Part shown: positions 38,937 through 51,360 of the stretch, in pieces
Layout of the letters: every line of letters starts with the position of its first letter
Numbering within the stretch: position 1 is the stretch's first letter
NCBI RefSeq assembly: GCF_949987535.1
Contig: NW_026645870.1
Span: 1 to 64,000 of the forward strand
Source: Balaenoptera acutorostrata
Taxonomy: Eukaryota > Chordata > Mammalia > Artiodactyla > Balaenopteridae
Direction of reading: 5' to 3'
DNA: 64,000 bases
The notes under the pieces: generated by a model
Database searches by the model: none
Told to the model about the DNA's origin: nothing
The model's input: the letters and a program-made list of their open reading frames with translations, nothing else
Translations under genes and position numbers: made by a program

Positions 38937-39767
38937 ACAGGTTAAAAAGAGAATCCTAATGTGATTTCTTGATAATGGGTGTGTTCCTTATCTTCTCCTC
39001 GTGTCTAAACTCTTCTCCATGGCTGGACCCTCAAATAATATTCCTTTACATGCTAAGGGGTATCTAGAGAGTGGGATAGGTTTAATAACTAACCTCACCC
39101 TATCACGTACCCTAACCCTAACCCCTACCCTAACACTAACGCGAACCCTAATCCTAACCCGTACCCTAAACCGAGCCCTAACCCTAACACTAACCCTAAC
39201 CCTAACCCTAAACCATACCCTACGCCCTACACGAACCCCTCCCCGAACCCGTACCCTAAGCCATACCCTAACCCTCACCCTAACCCTAACCCTAACCCTA
39301 AGCTACCCTTGACTGCTTCTGCCTCCAATAGATTTCCTAAGCACTAGTGTTTTAAGGAACAGGTTAAAAAGAGAATCCTAATGTGATTTCTTGATAATGG
39401 GTGTGTTCCTTGTCTTCTCCTCGTGTCTAAACTCTTCTCCAGGGCTGGACCCCCAAATAATATTCCTTTACGTGCTAAGGGGTATCTAGAGAGTGGGATA
39501 GGTTTAATAACTACCCTCACCCTAAAGCGTACCCTAACCCTAACCCCTACACTAATCCTAACCCGTACCCTAAACCGAGCCCTAACCCTAACACTAACAC
39601 TAACCCTAACCCTAACCCATACCCTACGCCCTACCCGAACCCATCCCCAAACCCGTACCCTAAGCCGTACCCTAACCCTCACCCTAACCCTAACCCTAAC
39701 CCTAACCCTAAGCTACCCTTGACTGCTTCTGCCTCCAATAGATTCGTAAGCACTAGTGTTTTAAGGA
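38937..39767 (+). repeat. Two monomers in copy 2 where copy 1 has one hybrid
   Basis: Monomer 94 (38937) is C on the left and A-like on the right (CCTACACGAACCCC, AAGCCATACCC). Monomer 95 (39359, 409 bp) has CCAGGGCTGG in place of the NcoI site, CCTTGTCTTC, and the G-type tract with CCCATCCCCAAACCC and GATTCGTAAGC. Copy 1 has instead a single monomer at 28010 with the left of 94 and the right of 95. The 422-bp difference can be a loss there or a gain here. Confidence 0.82.
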
Positions 39768-40189
39768 AGAGCTTAAAAAGTGAATCCTAAAGTGATTTCT
39801 TGATAATCGGTGTGTTCCTTATCTTCTCCTAGTGTCTAAACTCTTCTCCATGGCTGGACCCCCAAATAATATTCCTTTACCTGCTAAGGGGTATCTAGGG
39901 AGTGGGATAGGTTTAATAACTAACCTCACCCTATCGCGTACCCTAACCCTAACCCCTACCCTAACCCTAACGCGTACCCTAATCCTAACCCGTACCCTAA
40001 ACCGAGCCCTAACCCTAACACTAACCCTAACCCTAACCCTAACCCATACCCTACGCCCTACCCGAACCCCTCCCCGAACCCGTACCCTAAGCCATACCCT
40101 AACCCATAATCTAACCCTAACCCTAACCCTAAGCTACCCTTGACTGCTTCTGCCTCCAATAGATTTCCTAAGCACTAGTGTTTTAAGGA

Positions 40190-40610
40190 ACAGTTTAAAA
40201 AGAGAATCATATTGTGATTTCTTGATAATGGGGGTGTTCCTTATCTTCTCCTAGTGTCTAAACACTTCTCCATGGCTGGACCCCCAAATAATATTCCTTT
40301 ACGTGCTAAGGGGTATCTACAGAGTGGGATAGGTTTAATAACTACCCTCACCCAAAAGCGTACCCTAACCCTAACCCCTAACCTAACCCTAACGCGTACC
40401 CTAATCCTAACCCGTACCCAAAACGAGCCCTAATCCTAACACTAGCCCTAACCTTAACACTAAACCATACCCTACGCCCTACCCAAACCCCTCCCCAAAC
40501 CCGTACCCTATGCCGTACCCTAACCCTCACCCTAACCCTAACCCTAACCCTAAGCTACCCTTGACTGCTTCTGCCTCCAATAGATTTCCTAAGCACTAGT
40601 GTTTGAAGGA
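40190..40610 (+). repeat. Three-part mosaic monomer: O, N, then an R-type end
   Basis: Monomer 97 begins as O (AAACACTTCTCC, TATCTACAGAG, CACCCAAAAGCG, CCCCTAACCTAACC) and continues as N (ACCCAAAACGAG, CTAACCTTAACAC). It ends with GTGTTTGAAGGAAC, which elsewhere precedes S monomers. Its N part reads CCTACCCAAACCCC, a variant otherwise seen only in the N at 42299; other N copies have CCCGAACCCC. A conversion patch from a nearby N, in addition to the deletion joining O to S, fits best. Confidence 0.82.
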
Positions 40611-41032
40611 ACAGGTTAAAAAGAGAATCCTAAAGTGATTTCTTGATAATGGGTGTGTTCCTTATCTTCTCCTAGTGTCTAAACTCTTCTCCATGGCTGG
40701 ACCCCCAAATAATATTCCTTTACGTGCTAATGGGTATCTAGCGAGTGGGATAGGTTTAATAACTAACCTCACCCTATCGCGTACCCTAACCCTAACCCCT
40801 ACCCTAACCCTAACGCGTACCCTAATTCTAACCCGTACCCTAAACCGAGCCCTAACCCTAACACTAACCCTAACCCTAACCCTAACCCATACCCTACGCC
40901 CTACCCGAACTCCTCCCCGAACCCGTACCCTAAGCCGTACCCTAACGCTCACCCTAACCGTAACCCTAACCCTAAGCTACCCTTGACTGCTTCTGCCTCC
41001 AATAGATTTCCGAAGCACTAGTGTTTTAAGGA

Positions 41033-41454
41033 ACAGGTTAAAAAGAGAATCCTAATGTGATTTCTTGATAATGGGTGTGTTCCTTATCTTCTCCTAGTGT
41101 TTAAACTCTTCTCCACGGCTGGACCCCCAAATAATATTCCTTTACGTGCTAAGGGGTATCTAGAGAGTCGGATACGTTTAATTACTACCCTCACCCTAAC
41201 GCGTACCCTAACCCTAACCCCTACCCTAACCCTAACGCGTACCCTAATCCTAACCCGTACCCTAAACCGAGCCCTAACCCTAACACTAGCCCTAACCCTA
41301 ACCCTAACCCATACCCTACGCCCTACCGGAACCCCTCACCGAACCCCTACCGTAAGCCGTACCCTAACCCTCACCCTAACACTAACCCTAACCCTAAGCT
41401 ACCCTTGACTGCTTCTGCCTCCAATAGATTTCCTAAGCACTAGTGTTTTAAGGA
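41033..41454 (+). repeat. Hybrid monomer with a tight N/D switch
   Basis: Monomer 99 has the N left end (AACAGGTTAAAAAG, TGTTTAAACTC). It changes to the D variant at CCACGGCTGG and then AGAGTCGGATACG. The switch lies between about 41102 and 41116, so it is located to some 15 bp within the spacer. From here the offset to copy 1 is 11,770, a gain of 1266 bp relative to the preceding monomer, equal to three 422-bp monomers. Confidence 0.87.
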
Positions 41455-43147
41455 ACAGTTTAAAAATTGAATCATATTGTGATTTCTTGATAATGGGTGT
41501 GTTCCTTATCTTCTCCTAGTGTTTAAACTCTTCTCCATGGCTGGACCCCCAAATAATATTTCTTTACGTGCTAAGGGGTATCTAGAGAGTGGGATAGTTT
41601 TAATAACTACCCTCACCCTAACGCGTACCCTAACCCTAACCCCTACCCTAAGCCTAACGCGTACCCTAATCCTAACCTGTACCCTAAACCGAGCCCTAAC
41701 CCTAACACTAACCCTAACCCTAACCCTAACCCATACCCTACGCCCTACCCGAACCCCTCCCCGAACCCGTACCCTAAGCCATACCCTAACCCTCACCCTA
41801 ACCCTAACCCTAACCCTAAGCTACCCTTGACTGCTTCTGCCTCCAATAGATTTCCTAAGCACTAGTGTTTGAAGGAACAGGTTAAAAAGAGAATCCTAAA
41901 GTGATTTCTTGATAATGGGTGTGTTCCTTATCTTCTCCTAGTGTCTAAACTCTTCTCCATGGCTGGACCCCCAAATAATATTCCTTTACGTGCTAATGGG
42001 TATCTAGCGAGTGGGATAGGTTTAATAACTAACCTCACCCTATCGCGTACCCTAACCCTAACCCCTACCCTAACCCTAACGCGTACCCTAATTCTAACCC
42101 GTACCCTAAACCGAGCCCTAACCCTAACACTAACCCTAACCCTAACCCTAACCCATACCCTACGCCCTACCCGAACTCCTCCCCGAACCCGTACCCTAAG
42201 CCGTACCCTAACGCTCACCCTAACCGTAACCCTAACCCTAAGCTACCCTTGACTGCTTCTGCCTCCAATAGATTTCCGAAGCACTAGTGTTTTAAGGAAC
42301 AGGTTAAAAAGAGAATCCTAATGTGATTTCTTGATAATGGGTGTGTTCCTTATCTTCTCCTAGTGTTTAAACTCTTCTCCATGGCTGGACCCCCAAATAA
42401 TATTCCTTTACGTGCTAAGGGGTATCTAGAGAGTGGGATAGGTTTAATAACTACCCTCACCCTAAGGCGTACCCTAACCCTAACCCCTACCCTAACCCTA
42501 ACGCGTACCCTAATCCTAACCCGTACCCAAAACGAGCCCTAATCCTAACACTAGCCCTAACCTTAACACTAAACCATACCCTACGCCCTACCCAAACCCC
42601 TCCCCAAACCCGTACCCTATGCCGTACCCTAACCCTCACCCTAACCCTAACCCTAACCCTAAGCTACCCTTGACTGCTTCTGCCTCCAATAGATTTCCTA
42701 AGCACTAGTTTTTTAAGGAACAGGTTAAAAAGAGAATCCTAATGTGATTTCTTGATAATGGGTGTGTTCCTTATCTTCTCCTCGTGTCTAAACTCTTCTC
42801 CATGGCTGGACCCCCAAATAATATTCCTTTACATGCTAAGGGGTATCTAGAGAGTGGGATAGGTTTAATAACTACCCTCACCCTATCACGTACCCTAACC
42901 CTAACCCCTACCCTAACACTAACGCGTACCCTAATCCTAACCCGTACCCTAAACCGAGCCCTAACCCTAACACTAACCCTAACCCTAACCCTAACCCATA
43001 CCCTACGCCCTACCCGAACCCCTCCCCAAACCCGTACCCTAAGCCGTACCCTAACCCTCACCCTAACCCTAACCCTAACCCTAATCCTAAGCTACCCTTG
43101 ACTGCTTCTGCCTCCAATAGATTTCCTAAGCACTAGTATTTTAAGGA

Positions 43148-43569
43148 ACAGGTTAAAAAGAGAATCCTAATGTGATTTCTTGATAATGGGTGTGTTCCTT
43201 ATCTTCTCCTAGTGTCTAAACTCTTCTCCATGGCTGGACCCCCAAATAATATTCCTTTACGTGCTAAGGGGTATCTAGAGAGTGGGATAAGTTTAATAAC
43301 TACCTTCACCCTATCGCGTACCCTAACCCTAACCCCTACCCTAAGCCTAACGCGTACCCTAATCCTAACCCGTACCCTAAACCGAGCCCTAACCCTAACA
43401 CTAACCCTAACCCTCACCCTAACCCATACCGTACGCCCTACCCGAACCCCTCCCCGAAACCGTACCCTAAGCCGTACCCTAACCCTCACCCTAACCCTAA
43501 CCCTAACCCTAAGCTACCCTTGACTGCTTCTGCCTCCAATAGATTTCCTAAGCACTAGTGTTTTAAGGA
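43148..43569 (+). repeat. Mosaic monomer: U left, O right
   Basis: Monomer 104 has U marks on the left (GGGATAAGTTTAATAAC, ACCTTCACCC, CCCTAAGCCTAACG) and O marks on the right (CCCATACCGTACGCC, CCGAAACCGTACC). The U part combines TTTACGTGC as in monomer 76 with GGATAAGTTT as in monomer 77. The spacer just before it has a private CACTAGTATTTT. The switch, at about 43346, is also where the 8011-bp repeat begins. Confidence 0.83.
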
Positions 43570-46500
43570 ACAGTTTAAAAAGAGAATCCTATTGCGATTT
43601 CTTGATAATGGGTGTGTTCCTTATCTTCTCCTAGTGTCTAAACTCTTCTCCACGGCTGGACCCCCAAATAATATTCCTTTACGTGCTAAGGGGTATCTAG
43701 AGAGTCGGATACGTTTAATTACTACCCTCACCCTAACGCGTACCCTAACCCTAACCCCTACCCTAACCCTAACGCGTACCCTAATCCTAACCCGTACCCT
43801 AAACCGAGCCCTAACCCTAACACTAGCCCTAACCCTAACCCTAACCCATACCCTACGCCCTACCGGAACCCCTCACCGAACCCCTACCGTAAGCCGTACC
43901 CTAACCCTCACCCTAACACTAACCCTAACCCTAAGCTACCCTTGACTGCTTCTGCCTCCAATAGATTTCCTAAGCACTAGTGTTTTAAGGAACAGTTTAA
44001 AAATTGAATCATATTGTGATTTCTTGATAATGGGTGTGTTCCTTATCTTCTCCTAGTGTTTAAACTCTTCTCCATGGCTGGACCCCCAAATAATATTTCT
44101 TTACGTGCTAAGGGGTATCTAGAGAGTGGGATAGGTTTAATAACTACCCTCACCCAAAAGCGTACCCTAACCCTAACCCCTACCCTAACCCTAACGCGTA
44201 CCCTAATCCTAACCCGTACCCTAAACCGAGCCCTAACCCTAACACTAACTCTAACCCTCACCCTAACCCATACCCTACGCCCTACCCGAACCCCTCCCCG
44301 AACCCGTACCCTAAGCCGTACCCTAAACCTCACCCTAACCCTAACCCTAACCCTAAGCTACCCTTGACTGCTTCTGCCTCCAATAGATTTCCTAAGCACT
44401 AGTGTTTTAAGGAACAGGTTAAAAAGAGAATCCTAATGTGATTTCTTGATAATGGGTGTGTTCCTTATCTTCTCATCGTGTCTAAACTCTTCTCCATGGC
44501 TGGACCCCCAAATAATATTCCTTTACGTGCTAATGGGTATCTAGAGAGTAGGATAGTTTTAATAACTACCCTCACCCTAACACGTACCCTAACCCTAACC
44601 CCTACCCTAAGCCTAACGCGTACCCTAATCCTAACCCGTACCCTAAACCGAGCCCTAACCCTAACACTAACCCTAACCCTAACCCTAACCCATACCCTAC
44701 GCCCTACCCGAACCCCTCCCCGAACCCGTACCCTAAGCCATACCCTAACCCTCACCCTAACCCTAACCCTAACCCTAAGCTACCCTTGACTGCTTCTGCC
44801 TCCAATAGATTTCCTAAGCACTAGTGTTTGAAGGAACAGGTTAAAAAGAGAATCCTAAAGTGATTTCTTGATAATGGGTGTGTTCCTTATCTTCTCCTAG
44901 TGTCTAAACTCTTCTCCATGGCTGGACCCCCAAATAATATACCTTTACGTGCTAATGGGTATCTAGCGAGTGGGATAGGTTTAATAACTAACCTCACCCT
45001 ATCGCGTACCCTAACCCTAACCCCTACCCTAACCCTAACGCGTACCCTAATTCTAACCCGTACCCTAAACCGAGCCCTAACCCTAACACTAACCCTAACC
45101 CTAACACTAACCCATACCCTACGCCCTACCCGAACTCCTCCCCGAACCCGTACCCTAAGCCGTACCCTAACGCTCACCCTAACCGTAACCCTAACCCTAA
45201 GCTACCCTTGACTGCTTCTGCCTCCAATAGATTTCCAAAGCACTAGTGTTTTAAGGAACAGGTTAAAAAGAGAATCCTAATGTGATTTCTTGATAATGGG
45301 TGTGTTCCTTATCTTCTCCTAGTGTTTAAACTCTTCTCCATGGCTGGACCCCCAAATAATATTCCTTTACGTGCTAAGGGGTATCTAGAGAGTGGGATAG
45401 GTTTAATAACTACCCTCACCCTAAGGCGTACCCTAACCCTAACCCCTACCCTAACCCTAACGCGTACCCTAATCCTAACCCGTACCCAAAACGAGCCCTA
45501 ATCCTAACACTAGCCCTAACCTTAACACTAAACCATACCCTACGCCCTACCCGAACCCCTCCCCAAACCCGTACCCTATGCCGTACCCTAACCCTCACCC
45601 TAACCCTAACCCTAACCCTAAGCTACCCTTGACTGCTTCTGCCTCCAATAGATTTCCTAAGCACTAGTTTTTTAAGGAACAGGTTAAAAAGAGAATCCTA
45701 ATGTGATTTCTTGATAATGGGTGTGTTCCTTATCTTCTCCTCGTGTCTAAACTCTTCTCCATGGCTGGACCCCCAAATAATATTCCTTTACATGCTAAGG
45801 GGTATCTAGAGAGTGGGATAGGTTTAATAACTACCCTCACCCTATCACGTACCCTAACCCTAACCCCTACCCTAACACTAACGCGTACCCTAATCCTAAC
45901 CCGTACCCTAAACCGAGCCCTAACCCTAACACTAACCCTAACCCTAACCCTAACCCATACCCTACGCCCTACCCGAACCCCTCCCCAAACCCGTACCCTA
46001 AGCCGTACCCTAACCCTCACCCTAACCCTAACCCTAACCCTAATCCTAAGCTACCCTTGACTGCTTCTGCCTCCAATAGATTTCCTAAGCACTAGTGTTT
46101 TAAGGAACAGGTTAAAAAGAGAATCCTAATGTGATTTCTTGATAATGGGTGTGTTCCTTATCTTCTCCTAGTGTCTAAACTCTTCTCCATGGCTGGACCC
46201 CCAAATAATATTCCTTTACGTGCTAAGGGGTATCTAGAGAGTGGGATAGGTTTAATAACTACCTTCACCCTATCGCGTACCCTAACCCTAACCCCTACCC
46301 TAAGCCTAACGCGTACCCTAATCCTAACCCGTACCCTAAACCGAGCCCTAACCCTAACACTAACCCTAACCCTAACCCTAACCCATACCCTAAGCCCTAC
46401 CCGAACCCCTCCCCGAACCCGTACCCTAAGCCATACCCTAACCCTCACCCTAACCCTAACCCTAACCCTAAGCTACCCTTGACTGCTTCTGCCTCCAATA

Positions 46501-49500
46501 GATTTCCTAAGCACTAGTGTTTTAAGGAACAGGTTAAAAAGAGAATCCTAAAGTAATTTCTTGATAATGGGTGTGTTCCTTATCTTCTCCTAGTGTCTAA
46601 ACTCTTCTCCATGGCTGGACCCCCAAATAATATTCCTTTACGTGCTAATGGGTATCTAGCGAGTGGGATAGGTTTAATAACTAACCTCACCCTATCGCGT
46701 ACCCTAACCCTAACCCCTACCCTAACCCTAACGCGTACCCTAATTCTAACCCGTACCCTAAACCGAGCCCTAACCCTAACACTAACCCTAACCCTAACCC
46801 TAACCCATACCCTACGCCCTACCAGAACTCCTCCCCGAACCCGTACCCTAAGCCGTACCCTAACGCTCACCCTAACCGTAACCCTAACCCTAAGCTACCC
46901 TTGACTGCTTCTGCCTCCAATAGATTTCCTAAGCACTATTGTTTTAAGTAACAGGTTAAAAAGAGAATCCTAATGTGATTTCTTGATAATGGGTGTGTTC
47001 CTTATCTTCTCCTCGTGTCTAAACTCTTCTCCATGGCTGGACCCCCAAATAATATTCCTTTACATGCTAAGGGGTATCTAGAGAGTGGGATAGGTTTAAT
47101 AACTACCCTCACCCTATCACGTACCCTAACCCTAACCCCTACCCTAACACTAACGCGTACCCTAATCCTAACCCGTACCCTAAACCGAGCCCTAAACCTA
47201 ACACTAACCCTAACCCTAACCCTAACCCATACCCTACGCCCTACACGAACCCCTCCCTGAACCCGTACCCTAAGCCGTACCCTAACCCTCACCCTAACCC
47301 TAACCCTAGCCCTAAGCTACCCTTGATGGCTTCTGCCTCCAATAGATTTCCTAAGCACTAGTGTTTTAAGGAACAGGTTAAAAAGAGAATCCTAATGGGA
47401 TTTCTTGATAATGGGTGTGTTCCTTATCTTCTCCTCGTGTCTAAACTCTTCTCCATGGCTGGACCCCCAAATAATATCCCTTTACGTGCTAAGGGGTTAT
47501 CTGGAGAGTGTGATAGGTTTAATAACTACCCTCACCCTAACGCGTACCCTAACCCTAATCCCTACCCTAACCCTAACGTGTACCCTAATCCTAACCCGTA
47601 CCCTAAACCGAGCCCTAACCCTAACACTAACCCTAACCCTAACCCTAACCCATACCCTACGCCCTACCCGAACCCCTCCCCGAACCCGTACCCTAAGCCA
47701 TACCCTAACCCTCAATCTAACCCTAACCCTAACCCTAAGCTACCCTTTACTGCTTCTGCCTCCAATAGATTTCCTAAGCACTAGTGTTTTAAGGAACATT
47801 TTAAAAAGAGAATCATATTGTGATTTCTTGATAATGGGTGTGTTCCTTATCTTCTCCTAGTGTCTAAACTCTTCTCCATGGCTGGACCCCCAAATAATAT
47901 TCCTTTACGTGCTAAGGGGTATCTACAGAGTGGGATAGGTTTAATAACTACCCTCACCCAAAAGCGTACCCTAACCCTAACCCCTACCCTAACCCTAACG
48001 CATACCCAAATCCTAACCCGTACCCTAAACCGAGCCCTAACCCTAACACTAAAGCTAACCCTCACCCTAACCCATACCCTACGCCCTACCCGAACTCCTC
48101 CCCGAACCCGTACCCTAAGCCGTACCCTAACCCTCACCCTAACCCTAACCCTAACCCTAAGCTACCCTTGACTGCTTCTGCCTCCAATAGATTTCCTAAG
48201 CACTAGTGTTTTAAGGAACAGGTTAAAAAGAGAATCCTAATGTGATTTCTTGATAATGGGTGTGTTCCTTATCTTCTCCTCGTATCTAAACTCTTCTCCA
48301 TGGCTGGACCCTCAAATAATATTCCTTTACATGCTAAGGGGTATCTAGAGAGTGGGATAGGTTTAATAACTAACCTCACCCTATCACGTACCCTAACCCT
48401 AACCCCTACCCTAACACTAACGCGTACCCTAATCCTAACCCGTACCCTAAACCGAGCCCTAACCCTAACACTAACCCTAACCCTAACCCTAAACCATACC
48501 CTACGCCCTACCCGAACCCCTCCCCGAACCCGTACCCTAAGCCGTACCCTAACCCTCACCCTAACCCTAACCCTAACCCTAAGCTACCCTTGACTGCTTC
48601 TGCCTCCAATAGATTTCCTAAGCACTAGTGTTTTAAGGAACAGTTTAAAAAGAGAATCCTATTGCGATTTCTTGATAATGGGTGTGTTCCTTATCTTCTC
48701 CTAGTGTCTAAACTCTTCTCCACGGCTGGACCCCCAAATAATATTCCTTTACGTGCTAAGGGGTATCTAGAGAGTGGGATACGTTTAATTACTACCCTCA
48801 CCCTAACGCGTACCCTAACCCTAACCCCTACCCTAACCCTAACGCGTAACCTAATCCTAACCCGTACCCTAAACCGAGCCCTAACCCTAACACTAGCCCT
48901 AACCCTAACCCTAACCCATACCCTACGCCCTACCGGAACCCCTCCCCGAACCCATACCGTAAGCCGTACCCTAACCCTCACCCTAACCCTAACCCTAACC
49001 CTAAGCTACCCTTGACTGCTTCTGCCTCCAATAGATTTCCTAAGCACTAGTGTTTTAAGGAACAGTTTAAAAATTGAATCATATTGTGATTTCTTGATAA
49101 TGGGTGTGTTCCTTATCTTCTCCTAGTGTTTAAACTCTTCTCCATGGCTGGACCCCCAAATAATATTCCTTTACGTGCTAAGGGGTATCTAGAGAGTGGG
49201 ATAGGTTTAATAACTACCCTCACCCTAAAGCGTACCCTAACCCTAACCCCTACACTAATCCTAACCCGTACCCTAAACCGAGCCCTAACCCTAACACTAA
49301 CCCTAACCCTAACCGTAACCCATACCCTACGCCCTACCCGAACCCCTCCCCGAACCCGTACCCTAAGCCGTACCCTAACCCTCACCCTAACCCTAACAAT
49401 AACCCTAAGCTACCCTTGACTGCTTCTGCCTCCAATAGATTTCCTAAGCACTAGTGTTTTAAGGAACAGGTTAAAAAGAGAATCCTAATGTGATTTCTTG

Positions 49501-51360
49501 ATAATGGGTGTGTTCCTTATCTTCTCCTAGTGTCTAAACACTTCTCCATGGCTGGACCCCCAAATAATATTCCTTTACGTGCTAAGGGGTATCTAGAGAG
49601 TGGGAAAGGTTTAATAACTACCCTCAACCAAAAGCGTACCCTAACCCTAACCCCTACCCTAACCCTAACGCGTACCCTAATCCTAACCCGTACCCTAAAC
49701 CGAGCCCTAACCCTAACACTAACCCTAACCCTCACCCTAACCCATACCCTACGCCCTACCCGAACCCCTCCCCGAACCCGTACCCTGAGCCGTACCCTAA
49801 CCCTCACCCTAACCCTAACCCTAACCCTAAGCTACCCTTGACTGCTTCTGCCTCCAATAGATTTCCTAAGCACTAGTGTTTTAAGGAACAGGTTAAAAAG
49901 AGAATCCTAATGTGATTTCTTGATAATGGGTGTGTTCCTTATCTTCTCATCGTGTCTAAACTCTTCTCCATGGCTGGACCCCCAAATAATATTCCTTTAC
50001 GTGCTAAGGGTTATCTAGAGAGTGGGATAGGTTTAATAACTACCCTCACCCTAAGGCGTACCCTAACCCTAACCCCTACCCTAACCCTAACGCGTACCCT
50101 AATCCTAACCCGTACCCAAAACGAGCCCTAATCCTAACACTAGCCCTAACCTTAACCCTAAACCATACCCTACGCCCTACCCGAACCCCTCCCCAAACCC
50201 GTACCCTAAGCCGTACCCTAACCCTCACCCTAACCCTAACCCTAACCCTAATCCTAAGCTACCCTTGACTGCTTCTGCCTCCAATAGATTTCCTAAGCAC
50301 TAGTGTTTTAAGGAACAGGTTAAAAAGAGAATCCTAATGTGATTTCTTGATAATGGGTGTGTTCCTTATCTTCTCCTAGTGTCTAAACTCTTCTCCATGG
50401 CTGGACCCCCAAATAATATTCCTTTACGTGCTAAGGGGTATCTAGAGAGTGGGATAGGTTTAATAACTACCTTCACCCTATCGCGTACCCTAACCCTAAC
50501 CCCTACCCTAAGCCTAACGCGTACCCTAATCCTAACCCGTACCCTAAACCGAGCCCTAACCCTAACACTAACCCTAACCCTAACACTAACCCATACCCTA
50601 AGCCCTACCCGAACCCCTCCCCGAACCCGTACCCTAAGCCATACCCTAACCCTCACCCTAACCCTAACCCTAACCCTAAGCTACCCTTGACTGCTTCTGC
50701 CTCCAATAGATTTCCTAAGCACTAGTGTTTTAAGGAACAGGTTAAAAAGAGAATCCTAATGTGATTTCTTGATAATGGGTGTGTTCCTTATCTTCTCCTA
50801 GTGTCTAAACTCTTCTCCATGGCTGGACCCCCAAATCATATTCCTTTACGTGCTAAGGGGTATCTAGAGAGTGGGATAGGTTTAATAACTACCTTCACCC
50901 TATCGCGTACCCTAACCCTAACCCCTACCCTAAGCCTAACGCGTACCCTAATCCTAACCCGTACCCTAAACCGAGCCCTAACCCTAACACTAACCCTAAC
51001 CCTAACCCTAACCCATACCCTACGCCCTACCCGAACCCCTCCCCGAACCCGTACCCTAAGCCATACCCTAACCCATAATCTAACCCTAACCCTAACCCTA
51101 AGCTACCCTTGACTGCTTCTGCCTCCAATAGATTTCCTAAGCACTAGTGTTTTAAGGAACAGTTTAAAAAGAGAATCATATTGTGATTTCTTGATAATGG
51201 GTGTGTTCCTTATCTTCTCCTAGTGTCTAAACACTTCTCCATGGCTGGACCCCCAAATAATATTCCTTTACGTGCTAAGGGGTATCTACAGAGTGGGATA
51301 GGTTTAATAACTACCCTCACCCAAAAGCGTACCCTAACCCTAACCCCTAACCTAACCCTA
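43350..51360 (+). repeat. 8011-bp, 19-monomer higher-order repeat, copy 1
   Basis: From about 43346 every monomer start recurs at exactly +8011: 43570, 43992, 44414, 44836, 45258, 45679, 46107, 46529, 46951, 47373, 47796, 48218, 48640, 49062, 49466 and 49888. Order: half O, D, Q, R, S, N, T, U, S, a C/B intermediate, V, O-like, C, D, G (404 bp), O-like, N, U, U and half O. V (47373, 423 bp) has one extra base in GGGGTTATCTGG. I see only scattered substitutions against copy 2, about 99.8% identity by eye. Confidence 0.92.
49888..50314 (+). repeat. 427-bp N/T hybrid monomer
   Basis: Monomer 120 has the N one-base loss (ACCCAAAACGAG) together with the T-type extra hexamer at the tract end (CTAATCCTAAGC): 422 - 1 + 6 = 427. 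Its counterpart at 57899 lacks the extra hexamer and has an O-like spacer patch (TATGGGGTATCTACAG). The right end of the 8011-bp repeat is therefore an exchange point in both copies. Confidence 0.82.

Larger units (their letters stand above)
35175..46106 (+). repeat. Rearranged superunit of 26 monomers, copy 2
   Basis: Monomers 85-110 follow copy 1 directly. The offset to copy 1 changes stepwise from 11,753 to 10,927, 11,349, 10,504, 11,770 and 10,932, that is by -826, +422, -845, +1266 and -838 bp, each close to a whole number of monomers. The first and last two changes sit in hybrid or mosaic monomers at 36845, 40190, 41033 and 43148. The +422 step lies at 38937-39767, where the copy-1 counterpart (28010) is a hybrid. 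Between steps the copies are nearly identical. Confidence 0.87.

Noticed and set aside
47405..47860. Longest plus-strand open frame (about 151 codons) as a gene
   Set aside because: It runs through a V-type monomer, its one-base insertion and the next spacer. The content is LT dipeptides from CTAACC codons, it has no recognisable domain, and the equivalent frame in its 99.8% identical partner at 55416 stops earlier.
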